DNA of 64,000 nt from positions 3,533,580-3,597,579 of the forward strand of contig NC_049989.1 in assembly GCF_000003815.2 (NCBI RefSeq). The letters run 5' to 3'. Positions 1 through 15,000 of the stretch are shown here, in pieces. A program made the position numbers and the translations under genes. Positions within the stretch are counted from its first letter, which is position 1; each line of letters opens with the position of its first letter. Origin of the DNA: Branchiostoma floridae (taxonomy: Eukaryota; Chordata; Leptocardii; Amphioxiformes; Branchiostomatidae). The notes below the pieces were generated by a model. That model was not told the DNA's origin, did not search any database, and saw only the letters and a list, made by a program, of their open reading frames with translations.

Positions 1-493
1 CCGGTTGTATGTATTGTTGTACATTCAACAGTGCCAAATTCTAAGCCACTTTTTGGAAATACATGGACTTGTACCATAAACAATTTGCAGTGACATCAGT
101 TCTGGGAATGGGATATTTATTGTCTTTGGAGTTATGATGATATGCCTGCTTTAAAATTTATTGTTTGATCACCCATTATTTCCTCAATCGTTAAATGCTT
201 AGGTCGGCCCATTTACCGCTCCAGGAAAAAAATCATTAGTTTCTGGCTCTGGTCCAATGACAGTGTTTTGGTAACGGTTCCTTGTAGGGCAGGAAAATCA
301 ATGTCTTAGGTCAATACGTCAACAGTTAGAAGGGGCCGTTATTCATGATTACTGTTGACTCTGGTCCTGATGATCAGTCGGGTGATTTCCCTTGAAGAGC
401 CAAAATTGTCTTTGAGAGTAAAAAGGATTATGTAAAGGAAGTTGGTATGAGGGTTTTTTGTGATGAATGTACATGTATCACTAGGATATGTGT

Positions 494-843
494 CAGGGCC
501 CGAAATACTTTTTTCTGCACACCTGCACGGGTGCAGGTAACATTGAAAATTACCTGCACCAGACAAATTTTACCTGCAACACTATGAATTTAGGAAGTAT
601 GGATCATACTAAAATTGTTCAGGAACTATAGCTATTTTTTCTGTTATACTTTATAAGTGGTAACAGTCAATGCAGCTAATAACAATCCAGATACACCTAC
701 ATCATACTATTCATAGGACATTTATGTATAAAACCCAGTACATGGACCAGAGCAGGTTAGGTGCAGGTAGACACCAGAAATACCTGCACAGCTCCAATTT
801 TACCTGCACTAAGGTGCATATGCAGGTGGTATTTCGAGCCCTG
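494..843. mobile_element. palindromic MITE-like element with CAGGGC(C/T)CGAAATAC ends
   Basis: The left end cagggcccgaaatac and the right end gtatttcgagccctg are inverted copies with one mismatch. Inside, acctgcac/gtgcaggt motifs repeat in both orientations, including acctgcacgggtgcaggt. No transposase is present, so it is a non-autonomous element in the first RAB35 intron. Confidence 0.7.
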
Positions 844-970
844 TGTGTATTGGTAGCGTGTTCATTTTTGGATCGATTCATGACAAGAATGACATATTAT
901 TCCTATTTCGGATAGTTTTACAGAATGCTGACCTGTACCAACAAATATGGCTCACAAGGATTTCTTGCTT

Positions 971-1217
971 AAGGCCACATTAATTTAATGTGTTGGTTCT
1001 CGGATTTTTTTTACAGTACTAGTAAGAATATGGCACACGGACATTATAAAAGCAGAGGGCAGGGAGGAAAACTTTAACATGTCTGTATTTACCACCATTA
1101 AAAAGGCATGAATCTGGTCCTCAGGCTTTGTTATCATTGTGCTCAGCCATGCAAGCATGTTTTCAATTTTTGTTTTGAATCCATGGACCAACTAATTAAA
1201 CTGGCTTGGCCTTATGA
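971..1217. mobile_element. diverged MITE, AAGGCCACACCRATTTAATT family
   Basis: The left end (taaggccacattaatttaat) and the right end (attaaactggcttggcctta) are diverged inverted copies. They match the better-preserved element at 31651-32022. Confidence 0.55.
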
Positions 1218-1829
1218 CAGCTTGTTATTGGTGTGCAACTGTCGCTGCCAATTACTTGCCATTGTGGAAAGGTGTATGTGGACATGCCACTCATAGGAAA
1301 ACAGGCCAAAGTCTGTGAGCACATGGCTGTATAGCAAGTAAGTCAACAGGTCATGGTCTGATATTCTATAATTGACAGCTTTGCATATAGATCTAATGTA
1401 CACAAGTAAGTTGTCTTGTTGCAAGGTTTTTGATCATGAACTATTGTTCCAACCAAAAGAGGGTAATGTTTTTCTTTACAAGGTGGCATAGATTTCCAAA
1501 GAATAGAAGTCATATTCAGGGTGGAAAGAAATACTGTGTGTGTACCCCCAAATGCCAAATTGGAGCTTATTATTTCATTTATATGGTGCACTGATACACC
1601 TAGAAATTGAGTGGGTCAAGGTATGACTGTATACTATTATATTTTTGGTGACAGGTGTCTAGGTGACAAATTAAAAGACCCTTGTTACTATCTTTGCATC
1701 TAGATTTTTAGGTTATGTTCACCAGGGCATGTATATACACCTACATGTATTCCAAAAAGAAATTTTGAGCCTTGATATCACTTTGAGGAAGCAAACTAAG
1801 CAAAAGAGTCAGTCAGTGTACCTTTCTGA

Positions 1830-4659
<2,830 letters not shown>

Positions 4660-7600
4660 ACGCCCCCCTCCCCCAGTTCAATTTTGTGAAGTAAAGAAAC
4701 TTTTAGTCCTTTTTATTTATGCAGTGAAGAATGAATGGTAATATTTCTAATCTTAGAATTGATGTGGTTCAAAGCATTTGCCCTGAACTTTTAGTACATG
4801 TAGTATACCAAGCAATCACCATGTACAAATTTGGAAACAACTCAAAACACATTTCTGTGTGAAAATGAAGGAAATGTATCAAAAATTCTTGTGCCAGTTT
4901 ACCAACTGCCAATGCTGTTCTCTCCCATTCTTTTGGCAGAAGTTTTCTCTCGTACAAATTACTGTGCTCCAAAACCATGATATGGGAAAATGGTTACGCT
5001 GTAATCCAGACAAAAAACAGGTGTACAAAATGTAATTACAACTGTCGTTTTGGAACTACATTGTCAACTGTCCCTTGAAGTAACGGCATACATTTGTGAC
5101 TGCAGAGCCCCTAGGGGACCACGATACAGGCTGGCTCTTTGCCACGTAAATGTGCATGTCTACAACGCTGGAACTACATATCTTCCAAAGTGTGATGAAA
5201 GTACTTCATTTCCAAAATATTTCATATTAACATGTCATAGAAATGACCCTTTTAGAGGCAATGATATGAATCAGCAAGTCTTAAATGTTGTAACTGACCA
5301 ACAAAAGGAAATAGGTGCTTTTTTGTAGATATCATGGAGTGATTTGCAAGAATGTTTTTAAGTCCACTTCTCATGCCATATAAGCCAAGAAATGTTAACA
5401 GTATAATCAGAATGGCCCTTGTATTTGTTGCTAACAATATATCTTTGCGCTCTATCCCATAGCATATTGGAAGGGAATAACTCAGTACAGACCATGATAT
5501 GTTGTCAACTGCTGTGTTGCTTAGCCTCTCGGACTCAGGTATTCTTATGAAAGCATTTAGTAACCCTTATTAATTACTACACAAGAAAGGAAGTTTGTTT
5601 TATTAGGAACAAAGTAGCAAACTTGGCGACTTAAACCATTAACAGGTCCAGGCACTGTTCTACATATCATCAAAAGGGGTTTATGCAAAACCAAATTATA
5701 ACCTAAACTGAGGCAATGGGATGTTGTTCACCATATGTGTCAAAAATCCAAGAGCCTACTAGAATGCTGAAAGTTGTTGGATCCATCAAAAAAGGGTAGG
5801 GAATGAAACACAGATTCTGGCAAATGGGCACGCTTGAAACTGGCATCTGCTGCTTCCTCAATTTCATGATTTCAAATTAGTGTTGTTAAATGAGAATGTG
5901 CCAGACCAGGGATTGTCTTCCATGTTAAATATTACAACAGTTGTCGCATTTTTTAAATTTTGACTATTTCCTGCTTATAACTATATATTAAGTAGAAGGG
6001 TTTGTTGTGGTGCGAGAGACAGTTTTGGCTATAGAGAGACATTCAGTGATTTTTCCAGTCTGTGGAAATGGTTTTAACCTCCGGGTCATTAGAGGTGCAC
6101 TCATCAACAAAATTGGAACGTATTTTGATTGAGTGATTTCATTGACAGCTGCGGGGATCATGGTTTATGGTCATGTTCTGCTTAAACCACAAGGATGAAG
6201 GGCAAGGTACACTTGTCAGTAATTATTGTGCATTTGGGCAAGATAAGGTTATAACCTCCTTGGCCCAAACTAGTGGAATTATTTGTTCCTTAAAATGTCT
6301 GACAATATTTCAAGCTAATCAGAGCAAATTGATTTGTTGGCATATCCTGGAAGATTTCCCTTGTCTCAACTCCCTGTTGTAATAAACTTGTTCTCTGGAC
6401 CTTGTAAGAAATTGAGAAGCAAAAAGTGACACGTGCATAGCAGGTGGCTATCATTACAGTACGGGGTTGTCTCCATGTAAAAGTTTTTCTCTGTCCCATT
6501 CATTGTTCAGTTTAAGCCCTTTTTTTTATTAAATCTGTCATTTTAGCTTAAAGAAATATGTTTTTTATCAATCTCAAGTAATGAAGTTCAGATTTTCTGG
6601 CTGGACAGAGCAAAAGTTTGTTCCAGCCCAACAAGCAAATTTCCTTTCCAGGACAGAGGGACAAATGTCATGGAGACAAACCTGGTACAGCACCTCACAA
6701 GGTCCAAATTAAAGGAGAATGAAATTTTTAGCCATTTCTGAACTTGCTGTGACAGTCTAGCTGAGAGCACAACATTGGGTTCAGTTTGCCACATAGAAAA
6801 CAAGGATAACTCTTGCCATAGCTTTGCTTCAACCTACACTATGAACTTGTGATCTCATCCAACATTTGATGTGTAATTGCTGTAAGTGGGACTGTGCCAC
6901 TCTCTACATTAGGGGTGGTCAGAATAGACTGTGTTGTAGAACTGATGGTTGCCTTCATAAGAAACTACTAGTGATCTGACAGCTACAGAGTAGCACACAA
7001 TTTGTACATTCACTTCATTGTACCTTTACTAGGTATGGATATCTTGTATTAGCAGATATTTTTGATTAATCAGAAGTACATGTTACAGTATAATACTCAA
7101 CTTATTGAATAATGAATAGTAGTATAGTCCTAGCGTAGCTTGACCAACAGTTGTACAAATTGTAAGAATCTTGATATTTTCGTGTTCTCTGCATGTGTGT
7201 ATTCTAATCAATCAAAGCATGGTAGACATTACTTCCTGTCAAATTATTATGTTTGAACCATTTTTATTTGGAGAAAGCTGATGAAAATGTGGAATGTGGA
7301 CAGCCATTTTGGTAGATAGGATATTTTTTTGATAAAAGGAAATTTTGAGAATAAAAGCCTGAACACTATAGCACTTTAAACTAATTATGAACGTATGAAC
7401 TAATTATGTACACCTGTGTCAGTGCTTGATATTGGAATTGTCTGGAAAAAAAGCTTTTGAGTTTTGTGTTACCTCAGCAGCTTGTATTAAATCTTGTCAT
7501 GAAAGAACCTGCAACAACCTTCAATGGTGCCTGCTTTTGTTTTGTTTACTGTTCAAACAGTGTTGCTTACTGCTGCAGGCCATGAAAGAAACACAACATT

Positions 7601-9010
7601 GGCCTGCCCGAACACTGTACCGGTGTCTATAAATTATAATTTTCCTGGTCTACGTAACGTGTTTTATGTCATAACTTCGGCCGTCGGGCTGATACCTCGG
7701 GTGATACGGAATACACCATGTTGTATTCTATATTTATGTCATACCTGTGGCGCAAAAACGTTCGATACGGGTGTTCCGGACCAGGCCATAACATTATATT
7801 CTATATATAAAACTTGGTGAAGGGGATGTGCATGTGGTGTGCACAATGATAGGTAATAATAAGAAGACAACCAAGTTCTGCACAAACTCCACAGAATGAT
7901 TCTCTTACAGAATCAGCCCACCAGGGGCTAACAATAACCACACTTGTGTATACCTCACAGGAACATTGTGCTACAAGTTAAGCCCTTGTCACACATTGCC
8001 AACCATGGCCTCCCAACCTTCTCCAGACCATGGTGCAATGCCATCTGCAGGTTAGGAGTTGGTTGGCAAGGTTGTTTACTAGTCTTTGTCAAAAGTCTGG
8101 CCCAGCTGATCACAGTTGGGGAAGTCGTATTCTGCTATATGCTATTAGAGAAGTGAATTAGAGATAGAGGTAGCAGAATGGAATGGACTAATTATGTGAC
8201 GTTACAGTGTTGACCTTGGTTGGAACATGGTCGGGAGCAAAGTCGTCGGACGGTTCTGGATGTGTGACAGGAGCTTAACTACATGTGATTCAATTCCTCT
8301 GGTTCTCTGAACTGAAAACAGTAGACTTACATATCTGGAGTCAAAGCAAAATTAAGGTACAAAACATCTCCAGGCCCCGAGTATTCTTGGGATATACTAC
8401 AAATGTACTTGTACATGAAGATGCCAATGCTTTTGGAAAACTCAAATGAAAAGGCATCATTTAACGTTTGGGCATAAAAAAACTGGTACAACGAATTCTG
8501 CAGCATCAATAAGTGTATTCGTGCCTTTTTAAAACATAAGTTGTAAAATAATAGTTCATAGAAGGAATTCAATTTATTTCTTCATAACCCGAATAGTTAC
8601 TTCTTACTTGATAAACTTGAAAACAATAGCATGTATAAAATTGTTTGACAAAACTTTTTTCTTCTGATCAAAAACACCAAGGTGCAATTTTCTTTCCTAT
8701 AAAATCTATGCTATTCTATAGTGTATCAATCAATGTTAAAAACACAGAACATACCAGAAACATTTCTCTCAAGTCATACTGATAGTTGACAAAGAATACT
8801 AAAACTGCTACAAGCAGATATATTACCTTTATAGTAGTGTCTTGGGTAGTAAAATACTGTCATTCTTCTTGTTCTATAATATTGTAGGCAAAGTGCCCCC
8901 GCTTAATGTACTATTAGTCTCTATGTTGATGCAAATCTGGTTGAATACCTAGTATGTGATGAGTATGATTTAGTTGCTTAGAAATAGTATAAGGCTGAGC
9001 GATTACCAAT

Positions 9011-9229
9011 TAACGTTAGTTGACCTTTATTCGCGGGGTAACCTATATCCGTTTCTTTTCAGGGATATCAGATTTTCAATGATATGAAGTCGATGGTTGT
9101 TTCAATTTTAGATATTTTCAAAATGTAGCAGTTTGAACTCAAATTTCGTTGGTATGATAGCACTAAATGCCCTGCCTTTTAATACAACGGAGATAGGTTA
9201 CCCAACGGATAAAGGTGAACTAGCGTTAC
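9011..9229. mobile_element. MITE, TTCACCTTTATCCGCGGGGTAACC family, copy 1
   Basis: Starts taacgttagttgacctttat and ends aaaggtgaactagcgtta, with the internal inverted pair ggtaacctatatccgt / acggagataggttaccc. It has about 40 bp terminal inverted repeats, is about 220 bp long and carries no ORF. Confidence 0.8.
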
Positions 9230-9348
9230 ATGTATAAAGCTTTTGTGCTGACATTATATGTGCTGTCAGGCTGGCTAGCCCGAATGGCTCATTCTCTGTA
9301 GTTAAATTAACAACAAGCAAGCTTTGTAACTCCAACAGTGCATGTCTG

Positions 9349-9566
9349 TAACGCTAATTCACCTTTATCCGGGGGGTAACCTATATCCGTTGTCTCTAAA
9401 CATAAGATATCTAGGGACATCAAGTAAATGAACGGCAATGTCAAATTGCAACATTTTTACAGTTGTATAGTTTGGAACCACCGTCCGTCGACATGATGTC
9501 CATAAGTACCGTGTTTTTAGAAACAACGGATATAGGTTGTCCGTGGATAAACGTGAACTAACGTTA
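9349..9566. mobile_element. MITE, TTCACCTTTATCCGCGGGGTAACC family, copy 2
   Basis: Starts taacgctaattcacctttat and ends aaacgtgaactaacgtta. The inner inverted repeats ggtaacctatatccgttg / caacggatataggtt are intact. It lies 120 bp from copy 1. Confidence 0.8.
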
Positions 9567-11486
9567 TGTATGGATGCGGTAACAGCAAATATCACAAAGC
9601 TACACACCACAAAATGGGCATGGAATACTAGTAGGAAAATTTGGCTAGTATGTTGACAAGCAGTGATTTTGTTACAAATTGCTGTCATCTATTTCAGCCA
9701 TCAGACAGTCTTGGAAATGTAAAAGCACAACCAGTTTAATTCACCCAAAGAGCAAAAACATTTAGCCCTAATTGCATTTAAACTTTTTCAAAACAATGTT
9801 TTAAATCTGTGTCAACTGTAGTAACTAACAATTAAGTTCACTCACTGGTCCATACATCCAAAGGCATTCAACTGTGTAAGGATTTTGGGATTTCACTGTG
9901 TACAAATTTTCACAATTTCTTCTTCATTTGACTTACTTAGACATATTTGACTTCTTCATTTGGCTCTATCTATAAAGGCATACTCCTTTGGTGCAAAACA
10001 ATTGCCAAGTGACTTTTTTCAGACTTTCATTTTTTCTTTCACAAAAATTGTGACAGCAGGCCTTTGATGACAGCCATTGTCTAACTTCTTGAGATTTGAA
10101 ATTTGAACATTACAAGTCCCCAGAAAACTGACGGATATCAAATGTTGCATAGCCCCATGATGTTCCCAAATGTGTGATTTACACAGCTCTCTATGCTGCC
10201 CAACCCTTTAGCCAATACAAATTTGTTACCATAAGATACAAAATGTACCTTCGCAGAAATAAGATTAATTGCAAGACACTATCTAAGTTGCATATGGCAG
10301 TATGAAGAGTATAACACAAACAATTTGTGATTACAAGCCCATTCTTTTCAAAGTTAGAATCTTTAAACAACAACTAACTGATATCCCACTTCCACACATT
10401 CTCTTACACAGAGTGGACCAAAGTCATCACAAATTTTATTATATATATATTATCTAAAGCAGGCACATGTAAGCAAGATTTGTTACTTTTAGATGATGTT
10501 GCTTGTGATACTTGAACAAAAAATCCTTATGGTTTCAGAGTCAACTGAAAACAAGTAGGGTCAATTTCTGTCATTTTACTTGCAAGTCAAACACTGGATT
10601 TTGGTTATCTCTTCAATCTTTATTATTGTTATGATTATAACTTTGTGCAACTATTGTTTAGTGTAAAAAAGTGTTATGATTTTATATTTTGTATTGTGTA
10701 AATCTTCATGATTGACAAAACATATGATTACATGGCAGTAGAAAGTATCAAACATGTTGATTGTCTCAATCTAAATGACAAGGTTGGCAGTGGCTTTTTG
10801 AGGGCTGATTATACATTGTACATGTAACAGAAACTATATCTGGTAAGCATTGATGTGGACAAGTTAAAACAAAATACAAACAAGATTTACATTCGTTAGT
10901 TTCCCCAAAATTACAGTCTAACTAAAACACAGTACCAAACTTAACTCAACTAATAAACAAACATTTAAGAAAGTGTAAGAAATACAAATATCAGATAATA
11001 TGCTATTCTGACAATCATCTAAGGTACAATAAGACTAGCTAGTATCACAGTATGCAAACATGACAGTTTCACTGACATTGGGAGCACAGCTCATACAAAC
11101 AGGATATATATATAATACTTCTCTTTGAATAAATATCACAATACTGTATCCTCTGACAAGTGCTGAGGAAGGAATGCAAACTTTCATTTTAGGTCATTCT
11201 CACATGGCTTTAAAGGCTAGTATACATGAACTTGTATATGTATCAAAACTCAGGTCTGTACATGTAACTCTCTTCTGGTTAACCCGATGTTACAATGTCA
11301 TGGTCCAAATCTTTGTGCTTGTGAAAGCAGAAGTCAGCAGGGAGAACGTTTAATGTAAAGAGTGCAATTCAATGAAAATGAAAATGCAATGCAAGTCACC
11401 TTGCCTTTTCCTGGCAGAGATCAATTAGGCAAAGGCTGTATATAAATCACATGTAGATGCACAAAGGTTAGGTATGAGAGGTTCTG

Positions 11487-11575
11487 TATAACATAACCAG
11501 CTGCTGCCGCAGTGTTCCTGTGAAGCTTAAGTGTGTTACACCAAAGAGCAGTACCGGCTAGACAGATGCAAGATT
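11487..11575. repeat. dispersed repeat related to 53465-53575
   Basis: Shares the blocks taacc-a-ctgctgc, gtgtgttac-cc-aag, and an ending of ta-aga-gcaag type, with the sequence at 53465-53575. The two copies are diverged; element class unknown. Confidence 0.45.
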
Positions 11576-11917
11576 GCAAGTAGACAACAAAGACACACTC
11601 TCAATGTTTTCTGCAAAAAAAAGGCTTACCAACACTGTGCCTGCAGGTATTTCTTTGAATGCGACTTTGAGTGCATCTCAGTGAGATGAGTAAAGGGAAA
11701 TGCCATATCTGGACAAGACTGTGCATACAAATGTTTATAACTTTATGCCTATGGCGACCAAACTAATGGCACAGAAAATGTGCTTTACAACAGCCAGCTT
11801 TAATGATCATTGGGGTCCACAGGGCATGGCCATGCCTGGCAGCATGAAATTATGTACATGACGAGAACTTTGATACATCTAGCAACTGTTCATGTATACT
11901 CTTACTGCAAACAGTTA

Positions 11918-12087
11918 TCATTCGGTAGATTCCAAAGACAGGGATCTGCCCCGCTCTAGCCCCTTGGCCCGCTCGCGTTCTCGCTTGTTGAATGCCTCGT
12001 GGACTCTCTCCAGATCAGCAATCACGTCCAGCAACCTGGCAGCCGCCGCCATCTTGGCGTCGTAGAAAGATCGGCTTCTCCTGATAT
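11918..12087 (-). CDS. RASAL1: RasGAP exon 21 (C-terminus, stop)
   Basis: 170 bp including TGA at 11918-11920. Encodes [18 protein letters not shown], matching human ARLLEVLADLDRAHEEF, then a basic [18 protein letters not shown] tail. Acceptor ctcag. Confidence 0.94.
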
Positions 12088-15000
12088 CTGAGAAAAACGA
12101 AAGATGTAACTTCTGGGTCCACATGATGGTGTACATTATGCGCCAAAAAAGCAGTTTCTGAAGCTACTGGATTTATATATGGCCTCCTTTGGTCAATATA
12201 GACCATGGTAAAATCCTGATTGATATCAGCCCTACAGCATCGACTGCGGCTAAAGAGTCCTATACGAGAATGACAGTCTCTGCCACATAGGGCACATCTG
12301 TAAGCTGACTCAGGTCTGTTGCAGCTACTGGATATGACTTTGGAAATGGTCAGACATTTGAGACAGCCATCTGGCTTCATTCGTCAGAGTGACACTGGAT
12401 AAATCTTGTTGGAGAGAGTTTTGATATCTTAGTTGGTGTACTAGCCTGACTAAAATCAAGCCCCTAGTGGCCAGCCCTACAATTGCCGCCACCCGTAGGG
12501 AGGAGGGGGTCATTAAGCCCAGCCGGCGAGAGCTTGTGTAAACACAGGCTAGTTGGTGTACATGATGTTTTGCAAGTCATTGGAATGAGAACTAGAGTGA
12601 AAACATCTAAATTCAGTTGCCACAATAGTCCCAACACAAAAGATCAAAATTAACCAGACTTCACCTTTTCACATAAAGGACAGATAGACAGACAGGCAGA
12701 TACACAAACAAGTTAAACACAATTATGGTTTCATTTTACTTGGAAGCATACCTGGTTTCTGTTTAGGGTCAGGTACGGAGTTGTGACCAGATTCGGAGCT
12801 GTTCCCCACCGAGTTATTGCTTTCTGCCTCTGAGTTGTTGGCCTGCTCATGGGAGCTCTCGGCTGTAGACCCTGCGTCTGCCAACTCCAGGTACTTGGAT
12901 CTGGTGGGAAAATAATCATCAAAAGTGAAACTTACAAAACTTCAGGCCAAATTTGTTCCAAAATTGCCATTTTTACAGGGCTTTCTCCAGCTTACATTTT
13001 TTCCATCCCTGTCATTGTTTGGGAGCTAATGATGTTCATTTTAGTTCTTAGATCTTATGAAGACACAATTTTATCTATTTCATGTAATGAAATTCAGATT
13101 TTTTTTACGGAACGGGTAACACTTTTGACCGTCCCAACTGGCAAATTTCCGTACCAAGATGGAGAGACAGGTCCTGAAGTTTTAACTAAAGAACATTTTC
13201 ATTGGTGCAATTCAATCTAATAATCGACCTAACAGTACCCTTCAGGCATTGCCAACTGAAGGCACTTTTGTCTTTACACATATATATGTATTACAATGTA
13301 TATAACAATTTGTAACATCATGTAGTGGTTGGTACCTGAGAATGTCCCTGCCCAGCAGGATCTGGGAGTAAATAGTCTGAGCCTCAGCATCAGGGTCCAG
13401 TGGGTCCCGCCAATCACCCAAGGTCACTGCTGAGTGGGTCTTACTGCAACCACGGGCTGCAAGTAACCAGTGAAGAACTCATCAGACACAGGACAGCAAT
13501 ACAAATTGTCAAGAGAACAAAACATTTGCCAAGGAATCATAGGAAGCATTATACATTTGTCATCTTGGTTTAGAGAATTTTCGTAGCTGTGATATTAGCC
13601 GGTATTATCATCCTTTAGTGTAACACCAGCTTCACATGTACATAACGCAGCAGCAGAAGTTGGTTACTCTAGTATACTACACTGGTACACAGCAGCAGCA
13701 GCTGGTTATATTACACTGAACAGCATATCATACCTAACCTTTGCACATCTATCTGTGTTAAAGCATTGTTTAAAACTATCTATCAAGATATAGATATGTT
13801 CAGTCTGAAAGGATTATAACTACTTGGGGTATCGCCTAAGTTCAAAAGTTTGAAGAATTCTTGAAAAACTTTGTGAAATACCAATCCTTGGAGGACCTGA
13901 CCTGTTTTGTCCGTCTCCAGACAACACGTCCACTTGCTGGCCCTGTGGGTCCCCGGGTGGAAGGTGCCCAGCATGCGGGAGTTGGTCACACAGGTCTTCC
14001 TGATAGCTGACAGCCACTGGTGCATCTCATTCACATCCTGGGTCATAAATAAAATAAAAAGGATTTCTTTGTTTGAATCGTTGTTTATTCATGAAAGTTC
14101 AAATCATCCTGCAAGCCGTTTTTCATTGAGGTCATGAGGGAGGAGGCAAGGGTCAGATAAAAAGTATATAGCAGAGATACAGTTTACATCATTTAAAGTC
14201 CTAATGAGTCTTATAAGTCTATATACACAATTTCTACATACATGGTACAAAATACATACTGGTAATAGTAAGAGCTGCTACATAAATAGTGAGAGCTGAT
14301 TGATTGAATCATAGGGAAAGAATAAAAGAAAAAAATGTCCCAACTGTCAAAATTGCACAGATCTTGCTCAGTCACTGCCAAAATGTAGTGCATACTACCT
14401 GGAACATCAATCTTTTTTTATGAATCTGTCCAGTTGCTTGAGAAACTGTGTGTATATTGCGCATCATAGTACTGTCTAAGTTGGTGCATGGGTACTGTCC
14501 TTAGTGCTGAAATACATCTGTGCTTTCTCTTAACTTTCATCACCCCATGTCACAGTTGTCTTAAAACAATAGTAAAATGCAAAATGTTTTTGAAATGCAC
14601 TATATGAGTCTCTGGAGGATATGACTGGTAGGTAAGTTTGTATGGCTCAACAAATGCTGAATGGAGTCTTTCCATCCTACAGTACCTTTGCCTGTAGATA
14701 GGTGGTGCTCAATGAACCGTCGCCATCTCTGATGATGACCTGAAACACGTTGGTCCGCTGAAAGGCGTTCTCATCCACCCGCTCCACGGCACAGATGCGA
14801 TGAGTCATGGTGGTGGTGCGAATCTGAAAATATCATAATTGTAATCTACCGGTAATACCAGCACTTCCTAAATCTGAGTTAGATACACTCAACATATAGA
14901 ACTAGTAATCGTCAGTGAGTTTTTGCTTGAGCCTAGGAAAAAAATGTTTTTTTCTGTTAAGTTTTCTTTAAATTTCCTATTTTCTGCTCAAGAAATAGCG

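Larger units (their letters stand above)
4660..11917. other. tail-to-tail intergenic region between RAB35 and the RasGAP gene
   Basis: Contains the two 3' UTRs and spacer. No conserved coding exon was found on either strand; short open frames here are not similar to known proteins. AATAAA occurs at about 6381 on the + strand; AT-rich TTTATT (minus-strand AATAAA) occurs near 10434 and 10618, but true poly(A) sites cannot be fixed. Two MITEs sit at 9011-9229 and 9349-9566. Confidence 0.6.

Noticed and set aside
7640-7805. Repetitive ataacttcggccgtcgggct-type block as a satellite or element
   Set aside because: Only one copy is visible here and no clear inverted ends were found, so it is not called.
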